Notes: generated from the letters alone by a model not told the origin. 42,237 nt of DNA from an uncultured Oscillospiraceae bacterium (GCA_934561175.1 CAKTFW010000012.1:1-42237), one strand, 5' to 3'. Shown: positions 15,421 through 24,642, numbered from the stretch's first letter. Numbers and translations: made by a program.

Positions 15421-17182
15421 TGATATCTGCACCTGCCTTTGTGATGAGTTCCTGCACTTGCGCTGTAATTGTTTTAGAAATTTCTGCGTAAGCGGAAACA
15501 TATTGGTCCTCTGGAACGCCCTTGGCGCGGCCAATTTGTTCGCGCACCGGAAGACGGGCCATATCCGCCACTGTGACGCCCTTGGTAATGGCATCACGGC
15601 AGACAGTATCAAAATCGAGAATCAGGGAAAGCAGACGATACTGCCGGTCAAAAGACGAATACCAGTCGATTTCATTGAAAGAGTTCTGCTGCAGAAAATC
15701 TTCACGCAGCATTTTTGCAATTTCCAGCGTCAACTGATCTGCGGGGCCGAGGGCGTCTTTGCCGACCAATTTGACAATTTCATCCAATTCCGCTTCCTGC
15801 TGCAGAATGGACATGGCTTTGTTACGATGCTTCATCCAATTCGGGCTGATATTGGCATTGAGCCATGGTTCCAGTGTGTCCGTGTACAGGCTGTAGGAAT
15901 TCAGCCAGTTGATGGCGGGGAAGTGACGAGCATAGGCCAGTGCACTGTCGAGTCCCCAGAAGACCTTGGCGATTCGCATCGTGGCCTGGGAGACGGGCTC
16001 AGAAATATCGCCGCCCGGAGGCGAAACTGCGCCAATGGCGGTCAGACTGCCATAGCGCTCCTCTGTACCGAGGCAGCGGACGCAGCCGGCACGCTCATAG
16101 AACTGTGCCAGACGCGAGGCAAGGTATGCCGGGTAACCTTCTTCGCCGGGCATCTCTTCCAAACGGCCGGACATTTCACGGAGTGCTTCTGCCCAGCGGG
16201 ATGTGGAGTCTGCGATAACGGCGACATCATAGCCCATATCGCGGTAATATTCTGCAATTGTAATTCCGGTATAAATTGAAGCTTCACGGGCAGCGACTGG
16301 CATATCAGAGGTGTTGGCAATCAGAACTGTGCGCTGCATGATAGAGTCGCCGGTGCGTGGATCGATCAATTCCGGAAATTCATTCAGAACATCTGTCATT
16401 TCATTTCCGCGTTCGCCGCAGCCAATGTAAACGACGAGATCGACATCGGACCATTTTGCCAGTTGGTGCTGGATGACGGTTTTACCGGAGCCGAAGGGAC
16501 CAGGAACACAGGCGGTACCGCCTTTGGCAACCGGGAACATCGTGTCAATAATTCGCTGACCGGAGCAAAGTGGCTTTTCCGGGTATAACTTTTTCTGATA
16601 GGGACGGCCGGTACGGACGCTGCAACGCTGGGACATAGTCAATTCTGTGCCGTCTTCCAGTACGCAGATGGGATCCAATACTGTGAACTGCCCGGACTTT
16701 ACTTCTTTCACTATGCCGCCCATACCAACCGGCACCATAACCTTGTGCAAAATGGAGGCGGTTTCCGGCACGGTGCCGATAATGTCACCGGCAATGACAT
16801 GGTCGCCGGGTTTTACGGTCGGCGTAAAATCCCACAATTTTTCATGATCGATGCCCGGCAGATTGATGCCGCGGGCAATACACTGTCCGGCAATTTCCAT
16901 AATTTTGGAAAGCGGCCGCTGAATTCCGTCATAGATCTGTGTGATCATGCCAGGCCCCAACTCGACAGAGAGGGGGTGGCTGGTGGTACGGACTTTGGCG
17001 CCGGGGCCAAGACCGGAAGTCTCTTCATAAACCTGAATGGAAGCGGCATCGCCGCGCATTTCGATAACTTCGCCGATCAGCTCGTTTTTGCCGACGCGGA
17101 CGACATCGTACATATTGGCGTCTTCAAGGCCTTCTGCTACGACCAGGGGGCCAGAGACCTTGACAACTTTGCCGATGGACAT
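15413..17182 (-). CDS. atpA: V-type ATPase subunit A, catalytic
   Basis: This 589-residue catalytic subunit has a beta-barrel N-terminus (residues 1-70). The V-type non-homologous insert (about 110-190) follows, then the Walker A loop GPFGSGKT at 228-235, a GCGERGNEM segment with the catalytic Glu, and DSTSRWAEALREMSGRLEEMPGEEGYP-type sequence. The insert distinguishes it from F-type beta. It lies 24 bp after subunit F and overlaps subunit B by 8 bp. It hydrolyses or makes ATP coupled to ion flow. Confidence 0.97.
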   Translation of the reverse strand: MSIGKVVKVSGPLVVAEGLEDANMYDVVRVGKNELIGEVIEMRGDAASIQVYEETSGLGPGAKVRTTSHPLSVELGPGMITQIYDGIQRPLSKIMEIAGQCIARGINLPGIDHEKLWDFTPTVKPGDHVIAGDIIGTVPETASILHKVMVPVGMGGIVKEVKSGQFTVLDPICVLEDGTELTMSQRCSVRTGRPYQKKLYPEKPLCSGQRIIDTMFPVAKGGTACVPGPFGSGKTVIQHQLAKWSDVDLVVYIGCGERGNEMTDVLNEFPELIDPRTGDSIMQRTVLIANTSDMPVAAREASIYTGITIAEYYRDMGYDVAVIADSTSRWAEALREMSGRLEEMPGEEGYPAYLASRLAQFYERAGCVRCLGTEERYGSLTAIGAVSPPGGDISEPVSQATMRIAKVFWGLDSALAYARHFPAINWLNSYSLYTDTLEPWLNANISPNWMKHRNKAMSILQQEAELDEIVKLVGKDALGPADQLTLEIAKMLREDFLQQNSFNEIDWYSSFDRQYRLLSLILDFDTVCRDAITKGVTVADMARLPVREQIGRAKGVPEDQYVSAYAEISKTITAQVQELITKAGADIND

Positions 17183-17206
17183 GGGACAATCCTTCCTTCC
17201 TGTCGC

Positions 17207-17515
17207 TTAAAGTATGTTTGCACCGACAGCGCGCTCCATAGCGCGCTGCAGTGCGGCGCTGCCAATTCCAAGAGAACCTGCCTCGCCGGGAATTGGAATG
17301 ATGGCGGGCGCGAGTTGGTCATCGTAGCGGGAGATTTCTTCCTGTAGTTGGGCAGCGAGCTGCTCGGTAATATAGATAATGGCATAATCGTTTTTTGCCA
17401 ACTGTACCAGCTGTGACCGTGCCTGCTCTGCGTCCTCTGTCGGGAAGACGGAAAGACCCAGTGCGCGAAAGCCCAGTACACTGTCGCGGTCGCCCAATAC
17501 AGCGATTTTAGACAT
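17207..17515 (-). CDS. atpF: V-type ATPase subunit F
   Basis: This 102-residue small central-stalk subunit binds subunit D. The family pattern is visible as MSKIAVLGDRDSVLGFRALG at the N-terminus, followed by YAIIYITEQLA and IIPIPGEAGSLGIG. The ATG at 17515 is chosen over in-frame upstream codons that lie in the subunit C gene; it overlaps C by 8 bp. It corresponds to NtpG of E. hirae. Confidence 0.93.
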   Translation of the reverse strand: MSKIAVLGDRDSVLGFRALGLSVFPTEDAEQARSQLVQLAKNDYAIIYITEQLAAQLQEEISRYDDQLAPAIIPIPGEAGSLGIGSAALQRAMERAVGANIL

Positions 17516-18509
17516 AACTATCACGCAGCCTTTCTTGAATTGCATCGGTGGGCAAGCCAGCAAAGCGACCTGCCATAATGATTCGGATTGCAGTCAATTC
17601 CAGATCTTTGGCGGCAAGGTAAGCAACCACAGGCGCGTCGCCAAATGGAACATATTTTGCGGTACGCAAATAGCCAACAATTGCATTATCACAGTCGCGT
17701 TCAAACTGCGTCAGCGCGCCGCCGCGCATGGCTGCCGTACCGGAGTGTGCGGCAGCTGCCATGTAAGATGAGGTAAACAGCTCTTCCATGGAGGCACCGG
17801 AGGTGACGGCGTTCAAAATCGTGCGGCGGTCAACATTTCCGCCGGAGAACAGAACGCCTTCCAGAAATTCTGTGCTTTTGCCGAGCCGAAGTGTCCGCAC
17901 AATGCTGCGCAGATTTGCAGCATCGATACTGATGCGCACATAACCGGCCAGAAATGGAGATTCCACTTCCTGTGCCAATGCGGACAGATCCTCAAAATAA
18001 TACCGGTCCAATACAAAATCAGCAAGCTGCGGATTGTGTGTGCTGCTCAGAATTTCTCTGGCTTCCCGCCAGGCCCGTTGCAAGATTGCCGGAATACCCT
18101 GCGCTTCGCCGGAGGCGATCGCGAGGGAGAGACTTTGAACCGGAACACGACCAAGATCGATGAGTAAATGGTCGGCTTGTTCTTTCATGGCTTCTGCTTT
18201 CAGCAGCACTTTGACATTGTTGTAGTCGTATTTAACACGGAATACATCAATGAGCATCGGGTCAGGTGCACAGGAGTAGAGATCGGAAAAGACCTTTTTC
18301 CGTTCTGCAGCCAACATCGCACCGATGGTTTGCATTGTGATGGCGTCCATGGGATCTGGATAACCGCATTCTACAAGAACGCGGACTGTGTCTTCATTTG
18401 TACGGCATTCCAGCATCCGTTCCATCCGGTCGCGGGTCAGCATATTGCTCTCAAGCGCCCGAACGCGTGTGGAAATAAATAGATAATCGGTGTCCTTGAA
18501 TGCAGGCAC
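17508..18509 (-). CDS. atpC: V-type ATPase subunit C
   Basis: This 333-residue, mainly helical protein (archaeal/bacterial V-type C, eukaryotic d) sits as a funnel connecting the central stalk to the K ring. Typical pieces are YLFISTRVRALESNML at the start, DYNNVKVLLKAE in the middle and AYLAAKDLELTAIRIIMAGR near the end. It is 20 bp after subunit E and overlaps F by 8 bp. Confidence 0.94.
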   Translation of the reverse strand: MPAFKDTDYLFISTRVRALESNMLTRDRMERMLECRTNEDTVRVLVECGYPDPMDAITMQTIGAMLAAERKKVFSDLYSCAPDPMLIDVFRVKYDYNNVKVLLKAEAMKEQADHLLIDLGRVPVQSLSLAIASGEAQGIPAILQRAWREAREILSSTHNPQLADFVLDRYYFEDLSALAQEVESPFLAGYVRISIDAANLRSIVRTLRLGKSTEFLEGVLFSGGNVDRRTILNAVTSGASMEELFTSSYMAAAAHSGTAAMRGGALTQFERDCDNAIVGYLRTAKYVPFGDAPVVAYLAAKDLELTAIRIIMAGRFAGLPTDAIQERLRDSYV

Positions 18510-18529
18510 TGCGAACCCCTCCTTTCCGA

Positions 18530-19129
18530 TCAGGTGAAAAGAATGTCGGCCAGCGCAGCAGTTTGCGATTCATGCAGCAGCCGTACAATGGTTTCCAGCG
18601 AGCAGTTATCCTCGATTTTTCCGGCCTTGACATAGAGCCCGCCGCGAATTGGACGCGATTCTGCGTCTAATGTCAGACCAGGAGTCTTACCGGTTTCTTC
18701 CAGAAGCGCGTTGGCGCGTGCAACCACTTTTTTCCCAATGCGGCTGCGATCCGCAGAGGAGAGAATCAAAGACTCGGTACCGGTGCTGGCGGATGTGAAT
18801 GCCAGCTGGGCGAGCAACTCGATATAGTCGTCTTCCGGCAGGCTGCAGAGCTTTTCCATTGCCTGATCGAATACTTTGGTAAGAAGCTCCTGCTTAACAC
18901 CAAGCAGCGCAGTTTTTTCCGCGAGTTCGGCCGCACTGATGGCGCGATCGTGCCGTGCTGCGGCCTCTGCTTTGCCGCGAGCAAGAATAGCTGCGGCTTC
19001 TGCGTCTGCTTTTGCCTCCGCATCAGCGGTGATTGCCGCTGCCTGCTCTTTTGCGGCGTTCAGTACAGATGTGATTTCGGCATCTGCATCAGCGGCGATC
19101 CGCTCTGTAATTTTTTCAATACCGTCCAT
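18530..19129 (-). CDS. atpE: V-type ATPase subunit E, peripheral stalk
   Basis: This 199-residue protein has a long Ala/Glu-rich N-terminal coiled coil (residues 1-95) and a globular C-terminal domain with GGLYVKAGKIEDNCSLETIV, the family signature. It pairs with the small coiled-coil subunit encoded first in the operon to form the peripheral stalk. It lies 19 bp after the second K gene. Confidence 0.92.
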   Translation of the reverse strand: MDGIEKITERIAADADAEITSVLNAAKEQAAAITADAEAKADAEAAAILARGKAEAAARHDRAISAAELAEKTALLGVKQELLTKVFDQAMEKLCSLPEDDYIELLAQLAFTSASTGTESLILSSADRSRIGKKVVARANALLEETGKTPGLTLDAESRPIRGGLYVKAGKIEDNCSLETIVRLLHESQTAALADILFT

Positions 19130-19148
19130 AAGGCGTCTCCCTTTCGGC

Positions 19149-19640
19149 TTATGCCAGCCCCAGCAGACCGGTCAGGCTGTTGAGCATCAGGAAAGAGGCC
19201 AGCAGGCAAAGAATAGCATAGAACTCAACCATGATTGCCATGATGATGCCCTTGGAAATTTGGTCCGGGCGCTTTGCCACCATAGAGACGGCGCTGCTGG
19301 CGCAGCGGCCCTGTGCAATTGCGGAGAGCAGGCCGCCGATTGCCATCGGGAGACAGGCTGCGAAGAACATCAGGCCCTGACCCGGCGTCAGCATGACCAA
19401 TTCACCGGAGAAAAAGCCAAGCTTCATCAATGCGAAGAACCAGGCGACCAGACCGTAAAGACCCTGGGTACCGGGAATGATCTGAAGAATCAGAACCTGT
19501 GAGAACTTGCCGGGATCTTCTGCCAGGACACCTGCACCGATTTCGCCGACACAACCGACGCCCTTTGCAGAGCCGGAGCAGGCCAGGCCGACCGCCAATG
19601 CCGCACCGATGAATGCTAAACCGAGACCGAGGTATTCCAT
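19149..19640 (-). CDS. atpK: V-type ATPase subunit K, proteolipid copy 1
   Basis: This 163-residue protein of four membrane helices is the rotor-ring subunit. The residues that bind Na+ in the E. hirae NtpK ring have counterparts here: Thr58 and Gln59 in PGTQGLYG, Gln110 in AIAQGR, and the ion-carrying Glu139 in IMVEFYAI. A sodium-translocating ring is therefore plausible. It is a clear paralog of the gene at 19681, 40 bp away, and both copies appear intact. Confidence 0.95.
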   Translation of the reverse strand: MEYLGLGLAFIGAALAVGLACSGSAKGVGCVGEIGAGVLAEDPGKFSQVLILQIIPGTQGLYGLVAWFFALMKLGFFSGELVMLTPGQGLMFFAACLPMAIGGLLSAIAQGRCASSAVSMVAKRPDQISKGIIMAIMVEFYAILCLLASFLMLNSLTGLLGLA

Positions 19641-19680
19641 AATTTATTCCTCCTATTTGTAAGTTTTGTCCTATGTGGAA

Positions 19681-20178
19681 TCAGAAGCTGTTGATCATCA
19701 TAAAGGATGCCAGCAGCGCAAGAATCGAGTAAAATTCGACCATAATGGCGAGAATGATGCTTTTTGAAATCTCGTTGGGACGCTTGGCGATCAACGAAAG
19801 ACCGCTGGAACAAAGCCGCCCCTGTGCCAGCCCGAAGAAAAAGCCGCCAACGGCAACCGGCATGCAGGCACCGAAGAACTTCAACCCATCCATGAAATCC
19901 AGCGTCAGCAGACTGTCGGAGAAAAAACCGAGCTTCATCAACGCCAGAAACCAAACGACAAGGCCGTAGAGCCCTTGTGTGCCCGGAAGGATTTGCAGAA
20001 TCAGTACGCGGGAGAAGCGGCTGGGATCGACGGAGAGTACGCCGGATCCAGCCTGACCAACCATGCCGACACCTTTTGCGGAGCCGCAGCAGGCAAGGCC
20101 AACGGCCAGCGCACCGCCCAACATTGCAATCGGAGTGCCAAATTGATCCCAATCGATTGCGGTGAGAAAAGCCAGCAT
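19681..20178 (-). CDS. atpK: V-type ATPase subunit K, proteolipid copy 2
   Basis: This 165-residue, four-helix paralog of the preceding K keeps the same ion-site residues: Thr67 and Gln68 in PGTQGLYG, Gln119 in GLAQGR, and Glu148 in IMVEFYSI. It differs at the N-terminus (MLAFLTAIDWDQFGTPIAML) and in the loop between helices 2 and 3 (FFSDSLLTLDFMDG). The ATG at 20178 follows CAGGAGGTGTAAC and lies 1 bp past the subunit I stop. A mixed ring or alternative rings are possible; the sequence cannot say which. Confidence 0.94.
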   Translation of the reverse strand: MLAFLTAIDWDQFGTPIAMLGGALAVGLACCGSAKGVGMVGQAGSGVLSVDPSRFSRVLILQILPGTQGLYGLVVWFLALMKLGFFSDSLLTLDFMDGLKFFGACMPVAVGGFFFGLAQGRLCSSGLSLIAKRPNEISKSIILAIMVEFYSILALLASFMMINSF

Positions 20179-20179
20179 G

Positions 20180-22129
20180 TTACACCTCCTGACTGTCCGG
20201 CACGATATCGACATATTTCGTGTCATATCGCAAAGGCTTAAATGGGGAGCCGCCGCCTTTGTAGAATTTCCCAAAGAATTCCAAATACTGCAGCCGGGCG
20301 GCATGGACATAAGTGCCGATAACATTGATGCCAAGATTGAACAGATGGCCGAACAGGAAAATTGGAATAAATGCAATGATGGGGCCTGGCAGGGCACCAA
20401 GAATATTGACGACACTGGCGATGACGGTAGTTGCCAGCATCAGGGCCATCAGACGGGCATAGGAGAGAATATCGCCCAGCCACGAGGTGATGTTGTACAA
20501 TGAGGTGATACCGCCAAAAAGCTTCCCGAAGATTCCTTTTTTGTGGCGCCCCTGTGTTGCTACCAGGAAGATGACGCCTGCAATCAACAGTGCAGAAGAG
20601 CCCTGCAGTACCAGCAGTGCAATTCCGGCGAAGAGTGTCCACCATGGCACTACATCCAGGGCAGCATCCAGAAATCCAGGAAATTTTCCATCACGCGCAC
20701 CCATATACATGTGGACGCACTGGCCAAAAATCATGTGAATTGAACCAAGGACAATGCCGAAGATCAAGATCGTCATGGGATCTTCCAGCGGATTGATGAG
20801 TGCCCATAGCGCTACGCCGGATTTTCCGAGGAAGCTCTCAGAGATAACGGTAATGGAATCACCGAAGAAAGTGCCTGTCAAGACGCCGCAGATGGTGGTC
20901 ATAATACCGATCTGGATACCCATCCGGAACATATAGCCCATGGTGCCCTTCGGCCTATACTTCTTGGTAATGACGAGACTGAGAATGGTCATAATCAGAC
21001 CATAGCCGATGTCTGCAAACATCATTCCATAGAAAAAAATGAAAAACGGAAAAATCAGAGGATTGGGGTCGATCCCGTCGTAGGTTGGCAGCTGGTACAT
21101 CTCTGTTACCATGTGCATGGGATCTACCAGACGGTTATTTTTTAGAAGAACAGGAACCTCTGCGGGATCGTCCGGATCTTCCAGCGAGTAGGCGCAGTCA
21201 AAAGCCTTGAGCTCGGTTTTCAGCGTGTCGAGTCCGGTAACGGCAACCCAACCTTCCAGAAAGAGAATGGTACCGTCGGTCAGCAGTTCTTCCTGCACAC
21301 GCTGACGGCTGATCTCTTGTTCTGTGCGGTCAAGACAGATCCGCAATGCCTGCCGGTCATCCTTATGGTCGATAATCTGCTGAATCTGGGATTGTTTTTG
21401 TGTTTCCAGTGCTGCAATTTCGGCTTCCAGCGCGGTGATATTTTCCTGCGGTGTGCCGACGGCGTCTTTGAAACGGATTGGGCCAAAACCATGGCGGCGG
21501 AGTGCGTCCAGCGCAGCAGATTCCTCTTCGTGGTGGACTACCAATAATAAATACTGCTGCTCCTTATCGGTTGAAACAGCCTCTAATGTTGCCATTGGAG
21601 CGGCTTCGGCCAAGACGGACTGCAGTGTAGTGAGTGGAACCGTAACGGGGCAGGCACCATGCAGAATGGTGGTGGATGCCGTGCCTGTTTTCTCCAACGG
21701 GAGCGGGAAAGAAATCCAGGGGATCAAGGCATCCCGCTGTGTTGCGAGCCGTGTTTGCGTTGCGGAAATTCCTGTGATTTCGCGAACGGAACGGTTGATG
21801 GATTCGGCGATTTCCATGGCATTGTCGCGGGCGGCATCGTCAAAAAGCGCCTGTTCATGAATATCGCTGCGCTTTTCAAAGAGAAAAGTTTTGACAGACG
21901 CATATTTTGTAAGTGCGTCCAGCGCGGCGGTTAATTGATTGGCCTGTGATTTGTATGCTGCCAGAGAAGAAGTGTCCCGGCTGAGCAGTGCCGACCATGC
22001 GGGATCAGACAGGCGCGCCTTTTGTTCAGTGACCTGCACGCAGCCAACATGCTGCATGCGTGCGAGCAATGCTCCCTTTTGCGACTGCATGGCAATCAGC
22101 CGAATTCGTTTCATTCGGACGATTGACAT
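20180..22129 (-). CDS. atpI: V-type ATPase subunit I (a-type stator)
   Basis: This 649-residue protein has a cytoplasmic N-terminal half with coiled coils (residues 1-340) and a membrane half of seven to eight helices starting at PFFIFFYGMMFADIGYGL. That segment carries the YGMMFxDxGYG motif of the family. A conserved Arg in helix seven (SYARLMALMLA) faces the K ring and is needed for ion passage in this family. The gene overlaps the first operon gene by 19 bp. Confidence 0.96.
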   Translation of the reverse strand: MSIVRMKRIRLIAMQSQKGALLARMQHVGCVQVTEQKARLSDPAWSALLSRDTSSLAAYKSQANQLTAALDALTKYASVKTFLFEKRSDIHEQALFDDAARDNAMEIAESINRSVREITGISATQTRLATQRDALIPWISFPLPLEKTGTASTTILHGACPVTVPLTTLQSVLAEAAPMATLEAVSTDKEQQYLLLVVHHEEESAALDALRRHGFGPIRFKDAVGTPQENITALEAEIAALETQKQSQIQQIIDHKDDRQALRICLDRTEQEISRQRVQEELLTDGTILFLEGWVAVTGLDTLKTELKAFDCAYSLEDPDDPAEVPVLLKNNRLVDPMHMVTEMYQLPTYDGIDPNPLIFPFFIFFYGMMFADIGYGLIMTILSLVITKKYRPKGTMGYMFRMGIQIGIMTTICGVLTGTFFGDSITVISESFLGKSGVALWALINPLEDPMTILIFGIVLGSIHMIFGQCVHMYMGARDGKFPGFLDAALDVVPWWTLFAGIALLVLQGSSALLIAGVIFLVATQGRHKKGIFGKLFGGITSLYNITSWLGDILSYARLMALMLATTVIASVVNILGALPGPIIAFIPIFLFGHLFNLGINVIGTYVHAARLQYLEFFGKFYKGGGSPFKPLRYDTKYVDIVPDSQEV

Positions 22130-22443
22130 TCTTTTTTCACGACCTTTCCGACAAGATAGTCACAGGCGGCATCCAGTTTAGTGCTGGCTTGCGCGCGAAG
22201 TGCGTCACAGGCGGCATCGCTTTTTTCGCGAGCGGAAGCAGCGTATTGGACTGCGGCCTGCTCTGCTTCGTGCAGCATTGCGGCGGCAGTGCGTTCGGCT
22301 TCGGTTCGCCGCTGTTCCAGCAACGCCTGACCAGCGGCCCTGGCATCGGCAATAATCTGCCGTGCCTGAACCTGTGCTTCGGCCACGCGTGCCTTTCCGT
22401 CTTGCTCTGCATTTGCGACTTTCTGGATCGCTTCCAGAGACAT
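22111..22443 (-). CDS. atpH: V-type ATPase small coiled-coil stalk subunit (G/H type)
   Basis: This 110-residue protein is predicted to be nearly all helix, with Ala, Glu, Arg and Gln repeats (for example AKAQVQARQIIADARAAG-like heptads) that suit a long coiled coil. It occupies the place of ntpF at the head of the E. hirae operon. It should pair with subunit E in the peripheral stalk. It is preceded by an AAAAGGATGGTG ribosome site and overlaps subunit I by 19 bp. Identity at sequence level is weak, as is usual for this subunit, so the call leans on position and shape. Confidence 0.85.
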   Translation of the reverse strand: MSLEAIQKVANAEQDGKARVAEAQVQARQIIADARAAGQALLEQRRTEAERTAAAMLHEAEQAAVQYAASAREKSDAACDALRAQASTKLDAACDYLVGKVVKKECQSSE

Positions 22444-22529
22444 GGTATCACCATCCTTTTTGAGATAATTGGAAAATGAAAGATGCGATCTTGCATTTAA
22501 TCTGCCGACAAAAAGTATCGTTAATTTGA

Positions 22530-22558
22530 ATTATAACATAAAAAATTCCAATTATTAA
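22530..22558 (-). promoter_or_regulatory. V-ATPase operon promoter, extended -10
   Basis: On the - strand, TGTTATAAT provides an extended -10 (TATAAT at 22530-22535) with a weak -35 TTAATA 17 bp upstream (22553-22558). It would give a leader of about 80 nt before the first gene. Confidence 0.6.
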
Positions 22559-22559
22559 G

Positions 22560-22870
22560 ACTGTTTAACAAAATGGAATTGTCTATTTTTTCACAATATG
22601 ACGATAGAATATGGAATATTGATTGAAAAATTAGTGAAGTTTTAAACAAAGTGGAGGAGGACATTACTTCGTACGGAATAATATAGATTGCACCAGTCGA
22701 AACCAAAATATTCTGTATTTTCCATATTTTCCATACAAAATGCAAGTTTGCGTCATAAATTTTGCGTACTGGGAAATGCTAATTTAATTTTAGTATAATC
22801 GGTGGCTGAAAAAAAGAGAATGGGCAGTTCGATACAAATGTTCGAAAAAAAGAGAACGAAGGCGGAAAAT
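22560..22870. other. AT-rich intergenic region with short repeats, no gene supported
   Basis: About 300 bp of low-GC sequence lies between the V-ATPase promoter and the leuA terminator. It holds two overlapping TATTTTCCATA copies (22716-22726 and 22725-22735) and a 13-nt direct repeat GAAAAAAAGAGAA (22808-22820 and 22844-22856). A TATAAT at 22794-22799 on the + strand points toward the terminator at 22874. A 74-codon frame on the - strand has no ribosome site or coding look. A small + strand RNA of about 110 nt is possible but unproven. Confidence 0.35.
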
Positions 22871-22873
22871 AAT

Positions 22874-22918
22874 AAAAAACACGCTTCGCAGGTATGTTCC
22901 TGTGAAGCGTGTTTTTTG
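22874..22918. terminator. Bidirectional terminator downstream of leuA
   Basis: The stem AAAACACGCTTC-CAGG with CCTG-GAAGCGTGTTTT (one G-U or mismatch) and loop TATGTT has U-tracts on both strands. It ends leuA on the - strand and could end a short + strand transcript. Confidence 0.85.
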
Positions 22919-22935
22919 CTGAATTGTGTAAATAC

Positions 22936-24642
22936 TCAGTTCTTCTCAGCTTTTTGTGCGAGAACAGAACGGTTGATGGCACACAGAATTGCGCGCAGAG
23001 AAGCGCGGTTGATGTTGTGGCTTTTGCCGACGCCGAAGGTGTCCTTGCCGTTTGGCGCACGCAGATGGATGTAGCAGACGGCTTGTGCATCGGAATCAGT
23101 GGAGATGGCATGCTCAGAGTAATCCATAAACTCGTAGCCTTCGATTCCCGCGGATTTGAGCGCGTTGAAGAAGGCGTTGATGGGACCGTTGCCTTCGCCG
23201 TGCAGTTCCGATTCTTTCCCGTCGTGGCCGAGAACACCGCTGAATTTGACCCAACTGTCTTCTCCGTGACGGGAGTCTTCCTGGAAAGAGTGGCGAAGAA
23301 GCTGATAGGTCTTCGGAACCGAGAGATATTCTTTGTCGAACAGATCAAAGATCTGGCTGGGGAGCAGTTCGGTACCGAGGCGGTCGGATTCCTTCTGGAC
23401 AATGGCACCAAATTCGGGGTGCATGGCCTTCGGCAGATTGTAACCGTAGTTTGCCGACATAACAAAGGCTGCGCCGCCCTTACCGGACTGGCTGTTGATC
23501 CGGATGATCGGCTCATATTCGCGGCCAACATCCTTCGGGTCGATCGGCAGGTACGGAATTTCCCAGTACTCGCTGCCGGATTCCTTCATATATTGCGTAC
23601 CCTTATTGATTGCGTCCTGATGCGAACCGGAGAACGCGGTGAAGACCAGCGTACCGGCATAGGGCTGGCGCTCGCCAACTTTCATTTTTGTAGTGCGCTC
23701 ATACATCTCTTTCAGCTTGTTCATGTGAGAGAAGTCAAGCTCCGGATCGATGCCTTGTGTCCACATGTTCATTGCCAGTGTGACCATATCGACATTGCCG
23801 GTGCGTTCGCCATTGCCGAAAAGGGTAGCTTCTACCCGGTCAGCGCCGGCCAGAAGGCCAAGTTCTGCTGTTGCAACACCGGTACCGCGGTCATTGTGGG
23901 GGTGCAGTGAGATAATACAGCAGTCGCGGTGCTTCATACCGCGCATGCAGACTTCCAGCATATCGGCGGTATAGTTGGGCATCATGTTTTCTACGGTGGT
24001 GGGGAGGTTCATGATCATTTTGTTTTCCGGGGTAGCGCCCAACTCTTCCACGACGCGATCGCAGATGGCGATGGAATTCTCGACTTCGGTACCCATCCAG
24101 GACTCCGGAGAGTATTCGTAGCGGATTTTCATACCCGGATTGCGTGCCAGTTCTTCTTCTGTCAATTGGCGGATCAACCGTGCGCCTTCAACTGCAATAT
24201 CGATAATGCCGTTCATATCCATCTTAAAGACGACCTTCCGCTGCAGGGCAGAGGTGGAATTATAGAAGTGAATGATGACATTTTTTGCACCGTGAATTGC
24301 TTCGAAGGTCTTTTTAATCAAATGCGGGCGAGCTTGCACCAGAACCTGAATCCAGACATCGTCCGGAATATGACCGCCGTCAATCAGTTCCCGAAGAATT
24401 TCGTACTCGGTATCAGAGGCGGAGGGGAAGCCGACTTCGATCTCTTTTACACCGATATCGACGAGGGCGTGGAACATTTCAAGCTTTTCCTGCAGATTCA
24501 TGGGATTGACCAGCGCCTGGTTTCCGTCCCGCAGGTCTACAGAGCACCAGATCGGTGCTTTTGTAATCTCTTTGTTCGGCCATTCCCGATTCGGATTCGG
24601 GACATGGGGAAAGGGAATATACTTTTCAAATTTCGGTTTCAT
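22936..24642 (-). CDS. leuA: 2-isopropylmalate synthase, long (yeast-like) class
   Basis: This 568-residue enzyme condenses 2-oxoisovalerate with acetyl-CoA, the first step of leucine synthesis. The N-terminal TIM barrel opens with APIWCSVDLRDGNQALVNPM (metal-binding RDGNQ). Further motifs are GVKEIEVGFPSAS, the HPHNDRGTG metal ligands and the C-terminal regulatory domain from about residue 430. The sequence belongs to the LeuA type 2 group, about 560 residues. It has a CCAAAGGAGGATC ribosome site and its own T-box, so expression should follow leucyl-tRNA charging. No leuBCD genes are in the window. Confidence 0.95.
   Translation of the reverse strand: MKPKFEKYIPFPHVPNPNREWPNKEITKAPIWCSVDLRDGNQALVNPMNLQEKLEMFHALVDIGVKEIEVGFPSASDTEYEILRELIDGGHIPDDVWIQVLVQARPHLIKKTFEAIHGAKNVIIHFYNSTSALQRKVVFKMDMNGIIDIAVEGARLIRQLTEEELARNPGMKIRYEYSPESWMGTEVENSIAICDRVVEELGATPENKMIMNLPTTVENMMPNYTADMLEVCMRGMKHRDCCIISLHPHNDRGTGVATAELGLLAGADRVEATLFGNGERTGNVDMVTLAMNMWTQGIDPELDFSHMNKLKEMYERTTKMKVGERQPYAGTLVFTAFSGSHQDAINKGTQYMKESGSEYWEIPYLPIDPKDVGREYEPIIRINSQSGKGGAAFVMSANYGYNLPKAMHPEFGAIVQKESDRLGTELLPSQIFDLFDKEYLSVPKTYQLLRHSFQEDSRHGEDSWVKFSGVLGHDGKESELHGEGNGPINAFFNALKSAGIEGYEFMDYSEHAISTDSDAQAVCYIHLRAPNGKDTFGVGKSHNINRASLRAILCAINRSVLAQKAEKN

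Noticed and set aside
22521..22745. 74-codon - strand reading frame in the leuA/V-ATPase gap
   Set aside because: It has no ribosome site, is Ile/Asn/Ser-rich as expected from AT-rich noncoding DNA, and overlaps the V-ATPase promoter.
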